From Candidatus Poribacteria bacterium (GTDB lineage: Bacteria > Poribacteria > WGA-4E > WGA-3G): a DNA stretch of 42,646 nt. This document shows, piece after piece, positions 25,858-34,213 of this stretch; the stretch's first letter is position 1, and each line of letters starts with the position of its first letter. The stretch lies in assembly GCA_028820845.1 (NCBI GenBank), contig JAPPII010000066.1, forward strand, positions 1 through 42,646, given 5' to 3'. The notes beneath the pieces are model-generated. The model was not told the origin of the DNA. It made no database searches and saw nothing but the letters and a program-made list of their open reading frames with translations. The position numbers and the translations under genes were made by a program.

Positions 25858-26373
25858 ATGCGACATAACCTCTTCGTTCCGAACAAAATGCCTTATGCCA
25901 AAGGAAAAAACCGCCCGAATGTACCGTGTATCCTATGTGCCATCGTCGAAAAAAATGAAAAAGTTCAACGGCTTGAGGTACATCGAACTGATCGCTTTAC
26001 AATTTCGCTGAATCTCTACCCTTACAGTCCAGGGCATCTCTTAATCTTTCCGAATCGGCATATTCTGGATGTCCGAGAATTAAGCCAAGAAGAGGTCCAA
26101 GAGCTTCACGAACTCCAATGCCTCTGTTTTGAGGTGTTGACGTGTGCCTATCAGCCACGGGGCTACAACGTAGGTTATAATATGGGAGATGCCTCCGGTG
26201 CCAGCATCGCGCATTTGCATCTACACGTTGTCCCTCGATATCCGCGTGAATTAGGGTTCATGGATGTTATAAGCGGTGCCCGTATTATCATTGAAGATCC
26301 GAACGCGACGCAGGAAAAACTCGTAGAAATATTTCAGGAACTGACAACTATTCAAGAAAGGAAACCAGAATGA
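25858..26373 (+). CDS. HIT (histidine triad) family hydrolase
   Basis: A 171-residue protein, related to diadenosine polyphosphate-type HIT enzymes. The triad HLHLHVV is near residue 122, with the nucleotide-binding [17 protein letters not shown] near residue 53. Two cysteines (CILC) in the N-terminus belong to a zinc-binding pair with a later His, as in Ap4A phosphorylase-like members. The start at 25858 is inferred from the family N-terminus (M-R-H-x(3)-P-x-K-M); an upstream in-frame ATG at 25741 gives an unlikely extension overlapping the promoter. The stop overlaps the rhaI start by 4 bp, so translation is coupled. Confidence 0.83.
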   Translation: MRHNLFVPNKMPYAKGKNRPNVPCILCAIVEKNEKVQRLEVHRTDRFTISLNLYPYSPGHLLIFPNRHILDVRELSQEEVQELHELQCLCFEVLTCAYQPRGYNVGYNMGDASGASIAHLHLHVVPRYPRELGFMDVISGARIIIEDPNATQEKLVEIFQELTTIQERKPE

Positions 26374-27584
26374 GCAATCTCGCTTATGATTTGTTAGCCG
26401 AAACTTTAGAGAAACAGGGAATACAGGTCGAGGCAGTCAAAGCCCAACTCAAACAACAACACATTGAAACCCCCTCATGGGGTTATGGTAATTCCGGCAC
26501 CCGATTCGGTGTGTTTGAACAACCCGGTGCAGCCCGAAACGCTGCGGAACGTCTGGAAGATGCTGCCACCGTCCACCGTTTCACCGGTATCGCCCCTACT
26601 GTCGCACTCCACATTCCGTGGGATAAAACAGATGATTGGGGGGCATTGAAGCAATACGCCGCTGAAGTCGGTATCGGTATCGGTGCGATTAACCCAAACG
26701 TCTTCCAAGATCAAGCGTATAAACTCGGAAGTGTCTGCAACCCGGATGCCGTTGTCCGCCAACTTGCAACCGATCACATGCTTGAGTGTGTTGAGATCAT
26801 GGAAAAAACTGGGTCTGATCTGCTCAGTTTGTGGTTCGCAGATGGCACGAACTTCCCAGGTCAGTCAAACTTCAGGAAACGCAAAGGCTGGATGCAGGCC
26901 GCTTTAGCCGAGGTCTACGATGCACTTCCAGAAAACACTCGGATGCTCATCGAATATAAATTCTTTGAACCCGCATTCTACCACACCGACCTCCCTGATT
27001 GGGGGACCGCCTACCTCATGGCGACCAAACTCGGTGAGAAAGCGCAAGTCCTCATCGACTTAGGACACCACCCACAAGGCACAAATATTGAGTTTATTGT
27101 CGCTTACTTAATAGACGAGGGAAAACTCGGTGGATTCCACTTCAACTGTCGGAAGTACGCAGACGACGACCTGACCGTCGGCTCTATCAATCCACAGGAA
27201 CTCTTCCTGATTTACACCGAACTCGTTGCCGCAGAACTCGATCCGGAGACGGAAACCGACATCGCCTATATGATTGATCAGAGCCATAATCTGAAACCGA
27301 AGGTCGAGGCGAGCATACAATCCGTCTGCAATCTGCAGAAGGCGTACGCAAAGGCACTTCTTGTTGACAGAGACGCTCTCGCAGCGGCTCAGGACGATGC
27401 AGACCTTGTTGAAGCGGAATCTATCCTCCAACGTGCCTATGAACTGGATGTGAACCCGCTACTGGAGCAGGTCCGCTTGGAGGTGGGACGCGATCCACAC
27501 CCGTTGGCAGCTTACCGGAAAAGCGGTTATTATGAGAAAATTAGTGCTGCTCGCGTCGGGGGCGAAAGCCAGGGCTGGGCATAG
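26370..27584 (+). CDS. rhaI: L-rhamnose isomerase (xylose-isomerase-like TIM barrel, RhaI type)
   Basis: A 404-residue metal-dependent sugar isomerase of the Pseudomonas/Rhizobium L-rhamnose isomerase type, converting L-rhamnose to L-rhamnulose and often accepting other aldoses. Metal and catalytic residues can be read in order: Glu in LIEYKFFEP, Asp and His in [14 protein letters not shown], His in GGFHFN, Asp pair in [11 protein letters not shown] and Asp in [11 protein letters not shown]. The length is normal. It overlaps the HIT gene by 4 bp (ATGA) with an AAAGGAAA ribosome site inside the HIT gene. No rhamnulose kinase or aldolase is in the window. Confidence 0.88.
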   Translation: MSNLAYDLLAETLEKQGIQVEAVKAQLKQQHIETPSWGYGNSGTRFGVFEQPGAARNAAERLEDAATVHRFTGIAPTVALHIPWDKTDDWGALKQYAAEVGIGIGAINPNVFQDQAYKLGSVCNPDAVVRQLATDHMLECVEIMEKTGSDLLSLWFADGTNFPGQSNFRKRKGWMQAALAEVYDALPENTRMLIEYKFFEPAFYHTDLPDWGTAYLMATKLGEKAQVLIDLGHHPQGTNIEFIVAYLIDEGKLGGFHFNCRKYADDDLTVGSINPQELFLIYTELVAAELDPETETDIAYMIDQSHNLKPKVEASIQSVCNLQKAYAKALLVDRDALAAAQDDADLVEAESILQRAYELDVNPLLEQVRLEVGRDPHPLAAYRKSGYYEKISAARVGGESQGWA

Positions 27585-27601
27585 GTGTCCTTGACAGCAC
27601 T

Positions 27602-27631
27602 AACGACTTGTAGGCGAACGACTTGTAGGCG
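27602..27631. repeat. Tandem 15-bp repeat AACGACTTGTAGGCG x2
   Basis: Two adjacent exact copies at 27602-27616 and 27617-27631, after the rhaI stop. The second runs into GTAGGCGCGTTTTC, the core also present at 6312 and 9193. Confidence 0.75.
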
Positions 27632-27646
27632 CGTTTTCATGAGGTC

Positions 27647-27730
27647 TCAATAAATATTTCGGTAATCGACGGGCAATGAATTGCCCTACTACAAACGAGT
27701 TTGTTCGTAGTAGTGCGATTCATCGCACGT
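27647..27730 (+). repeat. Three-hairpin repeat, copy B
   Basis: It contains GGGCAAT/ATTGCCC (27671-27686), CTACTAC...GTAGTAG (27686-27713) and GTGCGAT/ATCGCAC (27713-27728), preceded by TCAATAAATATTTCGGTA. It is nearly identical to copy A (23821-23907) on the opposite strand. Differences lie mainly in loops and the central stem. Confidence 0.85.
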
Positions 27731-27796
27731 TTTCTGACTCCAAGTGTATCCAACTTTTTACTACATCAAGCCCCGTCAGCAAAATTGATAAGAAAT

Positions 27797-28738
27797 ATGA
27801 CCAAAATTAAAATCGGAATTATCGGTTCAGGGGGGATGGCACGCCACCATCTCACGCGATTCGCCGCTATGGAAGCCGCCGACCTTGTGGCAATCGCTTC
27901 CAGAAACGAACAGACAGGCACGCAACTCGCCACAGCGCATAAGGCAGCCTTCATTCCCGAATGGAGGCATCTTATTGAACGCGAAAATATAGATGGGATC
28001 GTTATCTGCACGCACAACGACAGCCACGGTGAGATTGCCCTCGCGGCGTTACAAGCAGACAAACACGTCTTTGTAGAATATCCGCTTACCAGTGATGTCA
28101 GTGAGGGAGAAGCGGCGTTGAAACTTGCCGAGAAGCGCGGGCGTGTGCTACGGGTCTCGCATCCAGAGGCGGTCTCCAACACCCACAAAGCACTCAAGGA
28201 GAAAATAAGTGAACTCGGCGACTTACTTCTCACTTCCTTTGTACGCCTCACACCCGGTCGCGGTGCCCGTCCTGAAATTCTCTTCAACTTACCCGTATCA
28301 GGAACGCCTGCCCACTTCTTCATCTATCATATCTATCCGATTGTAGATTTCTTTGGGGGTGCTGCGTCTGTCAAGAAGAGTGCTGTCTACGAAGGGTTAA
28401 GGGAGGATGGGCGATACGATAGGTTTGTCAACACACTTACTGTTGAGTTCAAACGTGGCGGTATTGGACAATGGACATGGGCAGGCGGGGTCGCTATTAA
28501 CGCTGCCGAAGAGCACGAGCGATACGTTCTCACCGAAGGCACAATCAGCGATGCGGGTGGCGAATGGCACTGCACGTCCCCTGCTGGTGTGACACCGCTC
28601 TCAATACCAGATTCACCACAACCGACACTACAAGAGTTGTGGTTCTCCGAAATCCGGGATGCTGCACATCAACCGCCTTGTTTGGCGGACGCAGCAGTGG
28701 CACTTGAGGCGATCCGCATCAGCCTTGCGTCTGGGTAA
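27797..28738 (+). CDS. Gfo/Idh/MocA-like oxidoreductase lacking the EKP lysine
   Basis: A 313-residue protein beginning with the Rossmann motif IGIIGSGGMARHH. The position of the EKP motif reads VFVEYPLTSD near residue 94, so the catalytic lysine is replaced by Tyr. The C-terminal domain includes PAHFFIYHIYPIVDFFGG near residue 173 in place of the usual DxGxH. It may bind NAD(P) but have altered or no dehydrogenase chemistry. The start at 27797 has only a weak SD; an upstream in-frame start at 27701 would read through repeat copy B and is rejected. It converges with the alpha/beta hydrolase gene with a single base between the stops. Confidence 0.75.
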   Translation: MTKIKIGIIGSGGMARHHLTRFAAMEAADLVAIASRNEQTGTQLATAHKAAFIPEWRHLIERENIDGIVICTHNDSHGEIALAALQADKHVFVEYPLTSDVSEGEAALKLAEKRGRVLRVSHPEAVSNTHKALKEKISELGDLLLTSFVRLTPGRGARPEILFNLPVSGTPAHFFIYHIYPIVDFFGGAASVKKSAVYEGLREDGRYDRFVNTLTVEFKRGGIGQWTWAGGVAINAAEEHERYVLTEGTISDAGGEWHCTSPAGVTPLSIPDSPQPTLQELWFSEIRDAAHQPPCLADAAVALEAIRISLASG

Positions 28739-28739
28739 G

Positions 28740-29516
28740 CTATGCCAAGGTCCGTTGAAACCACTCAACCGACTTGGCGATAACCGCTTGCTCCGATGCA
28801 ACAGTGTTAAAAGTGTGGTCCCCCTGATCAATGATTTCAAGTTCCGTCGGTGCCTCACGCCCACGCATCAATTCGTAGTACCGTTTCCCGTGAGAGACCG
28901 GCACGACATCATCAGCACTCCCGTGGATGACGAGGAGCGCGCCCCTAAACGCCTGAAGGGTGGCAGAAGGCGATATTTTGGGAAGTTCCTCGTAGAACGC
29001 CTTCCCGACGATGTTTGGGTTTAAGAGTGCTATCTCCTCTGGGGTGGGAGTGTTTTTGGCTCTCTCCAAAATTTCATTCTTTCGATCTGGCGGATCGTCC
29101 GAGAGCGGTGCCCACATCACCGTTGACTTCACGCGGGCATCTTGACCAGAGACAAACGCTGCAACACATCCACCCATACTCAATCCGAGAATGCCAATTC
29201 GTTCAGCGTCTACACCCGGCATAGCAGTGAGTACATCAATTGACTTGATGGCATCCGAAACCTCACCACCGATAGTCATCTCTGAAAAATCGCCTTCGCT
29301 GTCCCCGGAACCCCGAAAGTCGAAACGTAGCACGTAAAATCCGATAGCCGCAAGTTCCCGTGCCGTCTTAACAAATATTCTATGCGGTTCAACCTTCGTG
29401 CCGGTGAAGCCGTGGAAGAAAGCAACTGCTGGACACGGCGCGTCACAACCTGTTGGTGAATGCAGTATCCCGTTTATCTGTTGGTCTTGATTGTAAAATA
29501 CGATCGGTCTTTCCAT
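28740..29516 (-). CDS. Alpha/beta hydrolase (dienelactone hydrolase/esterase-like)
   Basis: A 258-residue hydrolase. The oxyanion-hole segment FFHGFTGT is near residue 33, RFDFRGSGDSEG near residue 64, the nucleophile elbow GLSMGG puts the serine at S113, VIHGSADDVVP near residue 197 holds the acid, and GDHTF near residue 232 the His. The triad is complete, with no signal peptide, so it is a cytosolic esterase or peptidase-like enzyme of unknown substrate. A strong SD (AAAAGGAG) precedes the ATG. It is divergent from comF. Confidence 0.83.
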   Translation of the reverse strand: MERPIVFYNQDQQINGILHSPTGCDAPCPAVAFFHGFTGTKVEPHRIFVKTARELAAIGFYVLRFDFRGSGDSEGDFSEMTIGGEVSDAIKSIDVLTAMPGVDAERIGILGLSMGGCVAAFVSGQDARVKSTVMWAPLSDDPPDRKNEILERAKNTPTPEEIALLNPNIVGKAFYEELPKISPSATLQAFRGALLVIHGSADDVVPVSHGKRYYELMRGREAPTELEIIDQGDHTFNTVASEQAVIAKSVEWFQRTLA

Positions 29517-29532
29517 TTTTGCTCCTTTTACC

Positions 29533-29561
29533 TTGACATTAAAACTTATTTATGGTAAACT
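29533..29561 (+). promoter_or_regulatory. Promoter for comF
   Basis: TTGACA (29533-29538) and TAAACT (29556-29561) are 17 bases apart. The -10 lies within one copy of a direct repeat TATGGTAAAC (29551-29560); the second copy is at 29588-29597 just before the comF start, a possible operator pair. Confidence 0.55.
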
Positions 29562-29601
29562 TATCATATAATAACTTTTTATTTTCGTATGGTAAACGTT
29601 T

Positions 29602-30354
29602 ATGGCGTTGAAATCAATCGGCTTGCAGATACCAAATCTATTGCGGGACTTATGTGAAACAGGAATCGTTTTCCTGTATCCTGCGAAATGCCGCGTTTGT
29701 GAGGCATTTCTTGAGGTTACGTCCATCCCTTATATCTGTGCCGACTGCTGGCACGATGTTCAATTCCTTGAACCGCCTTGGTGCGATATATGCGGCACAC
29801 CCGATGTGAGAGGACTCTGTGATGAATGCGCCACTGCCCCACCGCGCTATGGCAAATTAAGGTCTATTGCATTCTACCAGACAACACTCCAAGACGCAAT
29901 ACATCTTTTTAAATTTGAAAAAAAGCAGGTATTTGCGGAACACCTGATTCATCTGATAAACGCACATATACCTATTGACTGTTGTATTGCAGACTATGAC
30001 TTTATTCTACCTGTGCCGATTCATAAGAAACGGCTCCGAGAACGCGGCTTCAATCAGGCAACGCTACTTGCTAAAGGCATTGCGCAAACGGAAGGCGTGC
30101 CGATTCTCACAGACACATTAGTTCGACACCGCCATACAGTCGCGCAAAGCAGTTTGGGTATGGAGGCTCGCCAACACAATATTACGGGTGCTTTTGAAGT
30201 CCCGAACCCAGAGGTTATTCGGGACAAACGCATCTTAATCGTCGACGATGTTTTCACAACGGGTGCCACCATTCGTGAAGCCGTCAACGAGTTATGGAAA
30301 GCCGATCCCGCTGAGGTCGATGTGCTAACATTGGCGAGGACTTTAAATGCGTGA
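29602..30354 (+). CDS. comF: ComF family phosphoribosyltransferase-like protein
   Basis: A 250-residue ComF/GntX-type protein. The N-terminal zinc-binding part has CRVCEAFL, CADCW, CDICG and CDEC cysteine pairs (residues 31-77). The C-terminal half is a type I phosphoribosyltransferase fold with PVPIHKKRLRERGFNQ and the PRPP loop VDDVFTTGAT near residue 212. ComF proteins take part in natural DNA uptake in some bacteria, but the family is also found in non-competent species. No other competence gene is near. A terminator-like hairpin follows. Confidence 0.9.
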   Translation: MALKSIGLQIPNLLRDLCETGIVFLYPAKCRVCEAFLEVTSIPYICADCWHDVQFLEPPWCDICGTPDVRGLCDECATAPPRYGKLRSIAFYQTTLQDAIHLFKFEKKQVFAEHLIHLINAHIPIDCCIADYDFILPVPIHKKRLRERGFNQATLLAKGIAQTEGVPILTDTLVRHRHTVAQSSLGMEARQHNITGAFEVPNPEVIRDKRILIVDDVFTTGATIREAVNELWKADPAEVDVLTLARTLNA

Positions 30355-30395
30355 TTTACACAGATAAGTCTGTGGTGACGCTGTTGGCATTGCCG

Positions 30396-30423
30396 GTTTC
30401 ATGGCAAAATCATGAAACTTTTT
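30396..30423 (+). terminator. Rho-independent-type terminator after comF
   Basis: A perfect 8-bp inverted repeat GTTTCATG (30396-30403) / CATGAAAC (30411-30418) with a 7-base loop, followed directly by TTTTT (30419-30423). It lies about 40 bp after the comF stop and before the smc leader. Confidence 0.6.
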
Positions 30424-30578
30424 CATTATGTATTACGTTTTATACGATGTTCACGTTGCAGTGAGGTTTGTAGACACGCTTTTACCTTAAAGCACACACT
30501 TTATGCCTAAAAGTTGTGCCTTAGAAACTACTTATCACTGGAATAATCCCTTAAACCTATAGTTCGGAGGTTAAACCT

Positions 30579-33500
30579 TTGCACTTAAATAGCATCAAAA
30601 TTCGCGGTTTCAAGAGTTTCGCCGAAGAAGTTGAATTGGTCCTCGAACCCGGTATCACGACCATTGTCGGACCCAACGGTTGTGGAAAGAGCAACGTTTC
30701 CGATGCAATTCGGTGGGTACTTGGGGAACAGAGTGCTCGCTCTCTTCGGTGTGCTTCTATGCGTGACCTACTTTTCAACGGCGGTGCCAACTTCGCACCG
30801 GCACAGCGGACAGAGGTAGCATTATGTTTTTCAAATAATGGTTCAGGAAACGCGGATACCTTACCCCAGGATGCTCCTGCTAAAGTCGCCTTCGCATCTC
30901 CAGAAATTGAGGTCTCTCGACATCTCACCCGCGAGGGTGAAAGCCGCTATCTCATCAATCAAAATCCTTGTCGCCTCCGCGACATCAGCGAACTCTTCAT
31001 GGATACTGGCATTGGTGTTGATGCGTATTCCGTCATGGAGCAGAGCAAGATTGACTTGATTCTGAACGTCCGCCCCGAAGATCGCCGATTTCTATTCGAT
31101 GAGGTCGCTGGCATTACGAAATATAAACACCGAAAAAAGACCGCACTCCGAAAACTCGAACAGACCGAACAAAATCTCGTTCGTATCAACGATGTCATTC
31201 AGGAATTGCAACGCGAGACGGAATCACTCAAGGAACAGGCTGAGCAGGCGCGGCATTACAACGCACAACAAGCGCAGTTGAAGCAATTTGAATTAGACCT
31301 CGCGCATAGGGAATATGATAAACTCCGCACGGATTATCTCCAGGCACAAACCGACTTAGATGAGATTTTAAGTGCCACCACCGATGCCTCTGAACAGCTG
31401 AAAGCCGCTGAGGAGCATATTGAGAACGCCACACATCGACAGTCCGAATTAGATATAGCCATACGGACAGGACAGACCGGGCTTCGCGAGATTGAAACGA
31501 AAATTGAACAGATTGAGCGTCAGATTGTCCTTCACAAAGAGAGGCAGCTCAATATCCAACAGCAACGACAACGGGCACTCCAGGCTCTTGAGACTTTAAA
31601 GGCACAGCACACGGGCGTTCTCAACCAGCAAAAACAGCGAACCCAAGAACATCAAAAACTCGAAGCGTCTTTCAAGATAGAGGAGAGTCGCTTGGCAGCA
31701 CGTCAGCAGCTGCTGAGGCAGCTGGCTGAACGTATCAATGCTTCTAAGGAATCTGTACGGGAAGCACAAACCGTTTTAGGTGAGGCGACAACTGAATTAG
31801 CGATGTGTGAACGCAAACGCTTGACGATCGAACATGAGTTGACCAGTAGAGAGGGCAACCTCAACCGCCTCAAAGAAAACGCTGACGTGTTGACAGCTGA
31901 ACTCAAGACCGCTACTGACACCCACACTGAAGTTCAGCGGGCTGAAACACAATTAAAGGCGGAACTCGTTCAGATTGAGACCAAGCGGGATCAGGTCGAG
32001 ATGGAGCTCGGCGAAAATCAGGACGCACTCCGTAAAGTTGAGGCTGAAATCAGCGGTTTACAGAATACACTCGGGAGTAGCGTCTCTCGATTGAAATCGC
32101 TCCAAGAATTGCAGTCCGCTTATGAAGGCTATTACATCGGCGTTCGGGCGATAATGCAAGCGAAAAACCACTATCCCGATCAATTTCGTGGGGTCTGTGG
32201 TGTTGTTGCCGAACTGCTCACGATGGACACCGAGTATGAAGTCGCCATAGAGGTCGCTCTGGGGAGTGCTGTCCAGAATGTTATCACTGAGACTGCTGAA
32301 GATGCCCAAAAAGGGGTCGCTTTCCTTAAGAAACATCGAGCCGGTAGGGTGACATTCCTCCCACTCGATATTTTGCGCAGACGCAGATTTCAGGATGATA
32401 AACTGCTTAATCAACCCGGTGTTATCGGTATTGCCGAAGAATTAATTGATTACGACCGTAAATATGAAGTTGCTATGCAGCATCTATTGGGGAATACCCT
32501 CGTTATCGAAGATTTAGATGCTGCGATCGCACTCACCCGTCGATTCCGTCCAACCGCACGTCTCGTCACCTTAGATGGGGAACTCATTAATACTTCAGGT
32601 GCCATCACCGGTGGTCACACAAATCAGCAAAAAGGTGGCCTACTGAGTCGCGCGCGTGAACTTGAGGAACTCGAAGACAAGATTGGGCGGTTGACCCAGA
32701 CAAACAATAGGAAAACTCAGACGCGTAAAGCTTATGCGGCAAAAATAGCGAACTTGCAAAAAACTCGGCAGACACTCATTGCTCGGTGGCAAGATAAACG
32801 CGTTGAAAAAGCATCCTTAACTAAGGATATGGAGCAAGCGAATCTGCAGGTTACCCGGCTTAAGCAACAACTCTCAGAAGTCGAATCTGAAAACCGGATG
32901 TTGAGCCAAGCGATGGCAGTTTCACGCGAAGAACAAGAGACGCTTGCGGCTGACATCGCAAAACTCACCCAAAAGACCAAGCGGACGCAACGCTGGATTG
33001 AGCGCATGTCCGAGCAGATTGAGAGTGAGGACCGGAAACGCGCTGAAGTCGCGGATACCTGTCAGGAGATGGAAGTCTTCTTGGCGGGACAGCGTCAGCG
33101 GTTGCAAGGCTTGGCATCTGAAATTCAGTCGCTTGACGAGACGCAACAGCGGACAACAAAGGAGATGGCGGAACAGCAAGCACTTATCGACTCCGATGAA
33201 CAGACCCGGATTGATCTCAGCGAACAGGTTGCCACAGCGCAACGCGAATTCCTCCGTTTGGAGGGAGATCGTGCTGAGGCTGAAGCGCACGTTGAGCAAC
33301 TTACTGAAGAGCGCGAAACCCTTCTCCAAGAGGTAACCCTCCTGCAAAAGGAGATGCGCGCAACCCGCAGAAAGTTTGAGCAACAGAACCGCGCACGCCA
33401 TAAACTTGAAGTCACAACCACACAATTGGAGATGCGCATAAAGTCTGTCTCAACCCGCATCCACGATAAATATCAGGTCTCCATTGATTCACTACCCCCA

Positions 33501-34175
33501 CTAATGAATGATGAACAGGCGATGGACGAAATTGATCTCTTGGATAACATTGAAAAGTTGAAAGCAGAACTCACAGCAATGGGTGCCGTGAATCTCAAGG
33601 CGATTGAGGCGTATGAGGAACACAAGAAACGTCACGATTTTCTTGACGCGCAACGCGAGGATCTCCAGCAGTCCATTCAATCCACCTATCAGGCAATTCA
33701 GAAGATTAACCAGACCTCAAGAGAGGTATTTCTTGAGACCTTTGAGAAGGTACAGACCAACTTCCAAGAGGTGTTTACACAACTCTTCGGCGGTGGTGAA
33801 ACCGAGTTGTTGCTAACGGATCCGTCCAATGTGCTTGATTCAGGCATTGATATTATTGCGCGTCCACCGGGCAAACGTCCACAGAGCATCACGCAGCTTT
33901 CGGGTGGAGAACGTTCACTCGTCGCAATTGGATTGCTCTTTGCCGTCTTCAAAATCAAGCCGAGTCCTTTCTGTGTGCTTGATGAAGTGGATGCTGCCCT
34001 TGACGAAGCAAATGTACTCCGATTTGCCAATCTCATTCGAGCCTACACTGAGAATACACAGTTTGTGATTATCACGCACAACCGTCGCACGATGGAAATC
34101 GCTGATGCGATGTACGGCGTGACGATGGAGCAAGCCGGTATCTCAAAGATTGTCTCTGCCAAGTTTGCCGAGTAA
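30579..34175 (+). CDS. smc: Chromosome segregation protein SMC
   Basis: A 1198-residue SMC ATPase that condenses and segregates chromosomes as a dimer. The N-terminal head has FKSFAEEV and Walker A GPNGCGKSN near residue 32. Long coiled coils flank a hinge at roughly residues 510-690 (YEGYYIGVRAIM through GAITGGH). The C-terminal head has signature LSGGERSL near residue 1108 and Walker B VLDEVDAALDEAN. The length is typical. The start is a TTG at 30579, supported by GGAGG eight bases upstream and the exact family N-terminus MHLNSIKIRGFKSF. The kleisin partners scpA and scpB are not in the window. Confidence 0.97.
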   Translation: MHLNSIKIRGFKSFAEEVELVLEPGITTIVGPNGCGKSNVSDAIRWVLGEQSARSLRCASMRDLLFNGGANFAPAQRTEVALCFSNNGSGNADTLPQDAPAKVAFASPEIEVSRHLTREGESRYLINQNPCRLRDISELFMDTGIGVDAYSVMEQSKIDLILNVRPEDRRFLFDEVAGITKYKHRKKTALRKLEQTEQNLVRINDVIQELQRETESLKEQAEQARHYNAQQAQLKQFELDLAHREYDKLRTDYLQAQTDLDEILSATTDASEQLKAAEEHIENATHRQSELDIAIRTGQTGLREIETKIEQIERQIVLHKERQLNIQQQRQRALQALETLKAQHTGVLNQQKQRTQEHQKLEASFKIEESRLAARQQLLRQLAERINASKESVREAQTVLGEATTELAMCERKRLTIEHELTSREGNLNRLKENADVLTAELKTATDTHTEVQRAETQLKAELVQIETKRDQVEMELGENQDALRKVEAEISGLQNTLGSSVSRLKSLQELQSAYEGYYIGVRAIMQAKNHYPDQFRGVCGVVAELLTMDTEYEVAIEVALGSAVQNVITETAEDAQKGVAFLKKHRAGRVTFLPLDILRRRRFQDDKLLNQPGVIGIAEELIDYDRKYEVAMQHLLGNTLVIEDLDAAIALTRRFRPTARLVTLDGELINTSGAITGGHTNQQKGGLLSRARELEELEDKIGRLTQTNNRKTQTRKAYAAKIANLQKTRQTLIARWQDKRVEKASLTKDMEQANLQVTRLKQQLSEVESENRMLSQAMAVSREEQETLAADIAKLTQKTKRTQRWIERMSEQIESEDRKRAEVADTCQEMEVFLAGQRQRLQGLASEIQSLDETQQRTTKEMAEQQALIDSDEQTRIDLSEQVATAQREFLRLEGDRAEAEAHVEQLTEERETLLQEVTLLQKEMRATRRKFEQQNRARHKLEVTTTQLEMRIKSVSTRIHDKYQVSIDSLPPLMNDEQAMDEIDLLDNIEKLKAELTAMGAVNLKAIEAYEEHKKRHDFLDAQREDLQQSIQSTYQAIQKINQTSREVFLETFEKVQTNFQEVFTQLFGGGETELLLTDPSNVLDSGIDIIARPPGKRPQSITQLSGGERSLVAIGLLFAVFKIKPSPFCVLDEVDAALDEANVLRFANLIRAYTENTQFVIITHNRRTMEIADAMYGVTMEQAGISKIVSAKFAE

Positions 34176-34187
34176 TCGCTCTACATC

Positions 34188-34202
34188 GGGGTTACAAACC
34201 CC
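34188..34202. repeat. GGGGTT/AACCCC hairpin after smc
   Basis: The arms GGGGTT (34188-34193) and AACCCC (34197-34202) flank ACA, inside CTACATC...CTCCTACAGG. No T-run follows. It could be a weak transcript end or a dispersed repeat unit. Confidence 0.4.
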
Positions 34203-34213
34203 TCCTACAGGGT

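Noticed and set aside
33125-33460. Arg/Ser/Cys-rich minus-strand ORF inside smc
   Set aside because: Antisense shadow of the coiled-coil region, with no SD and unnatural composition.
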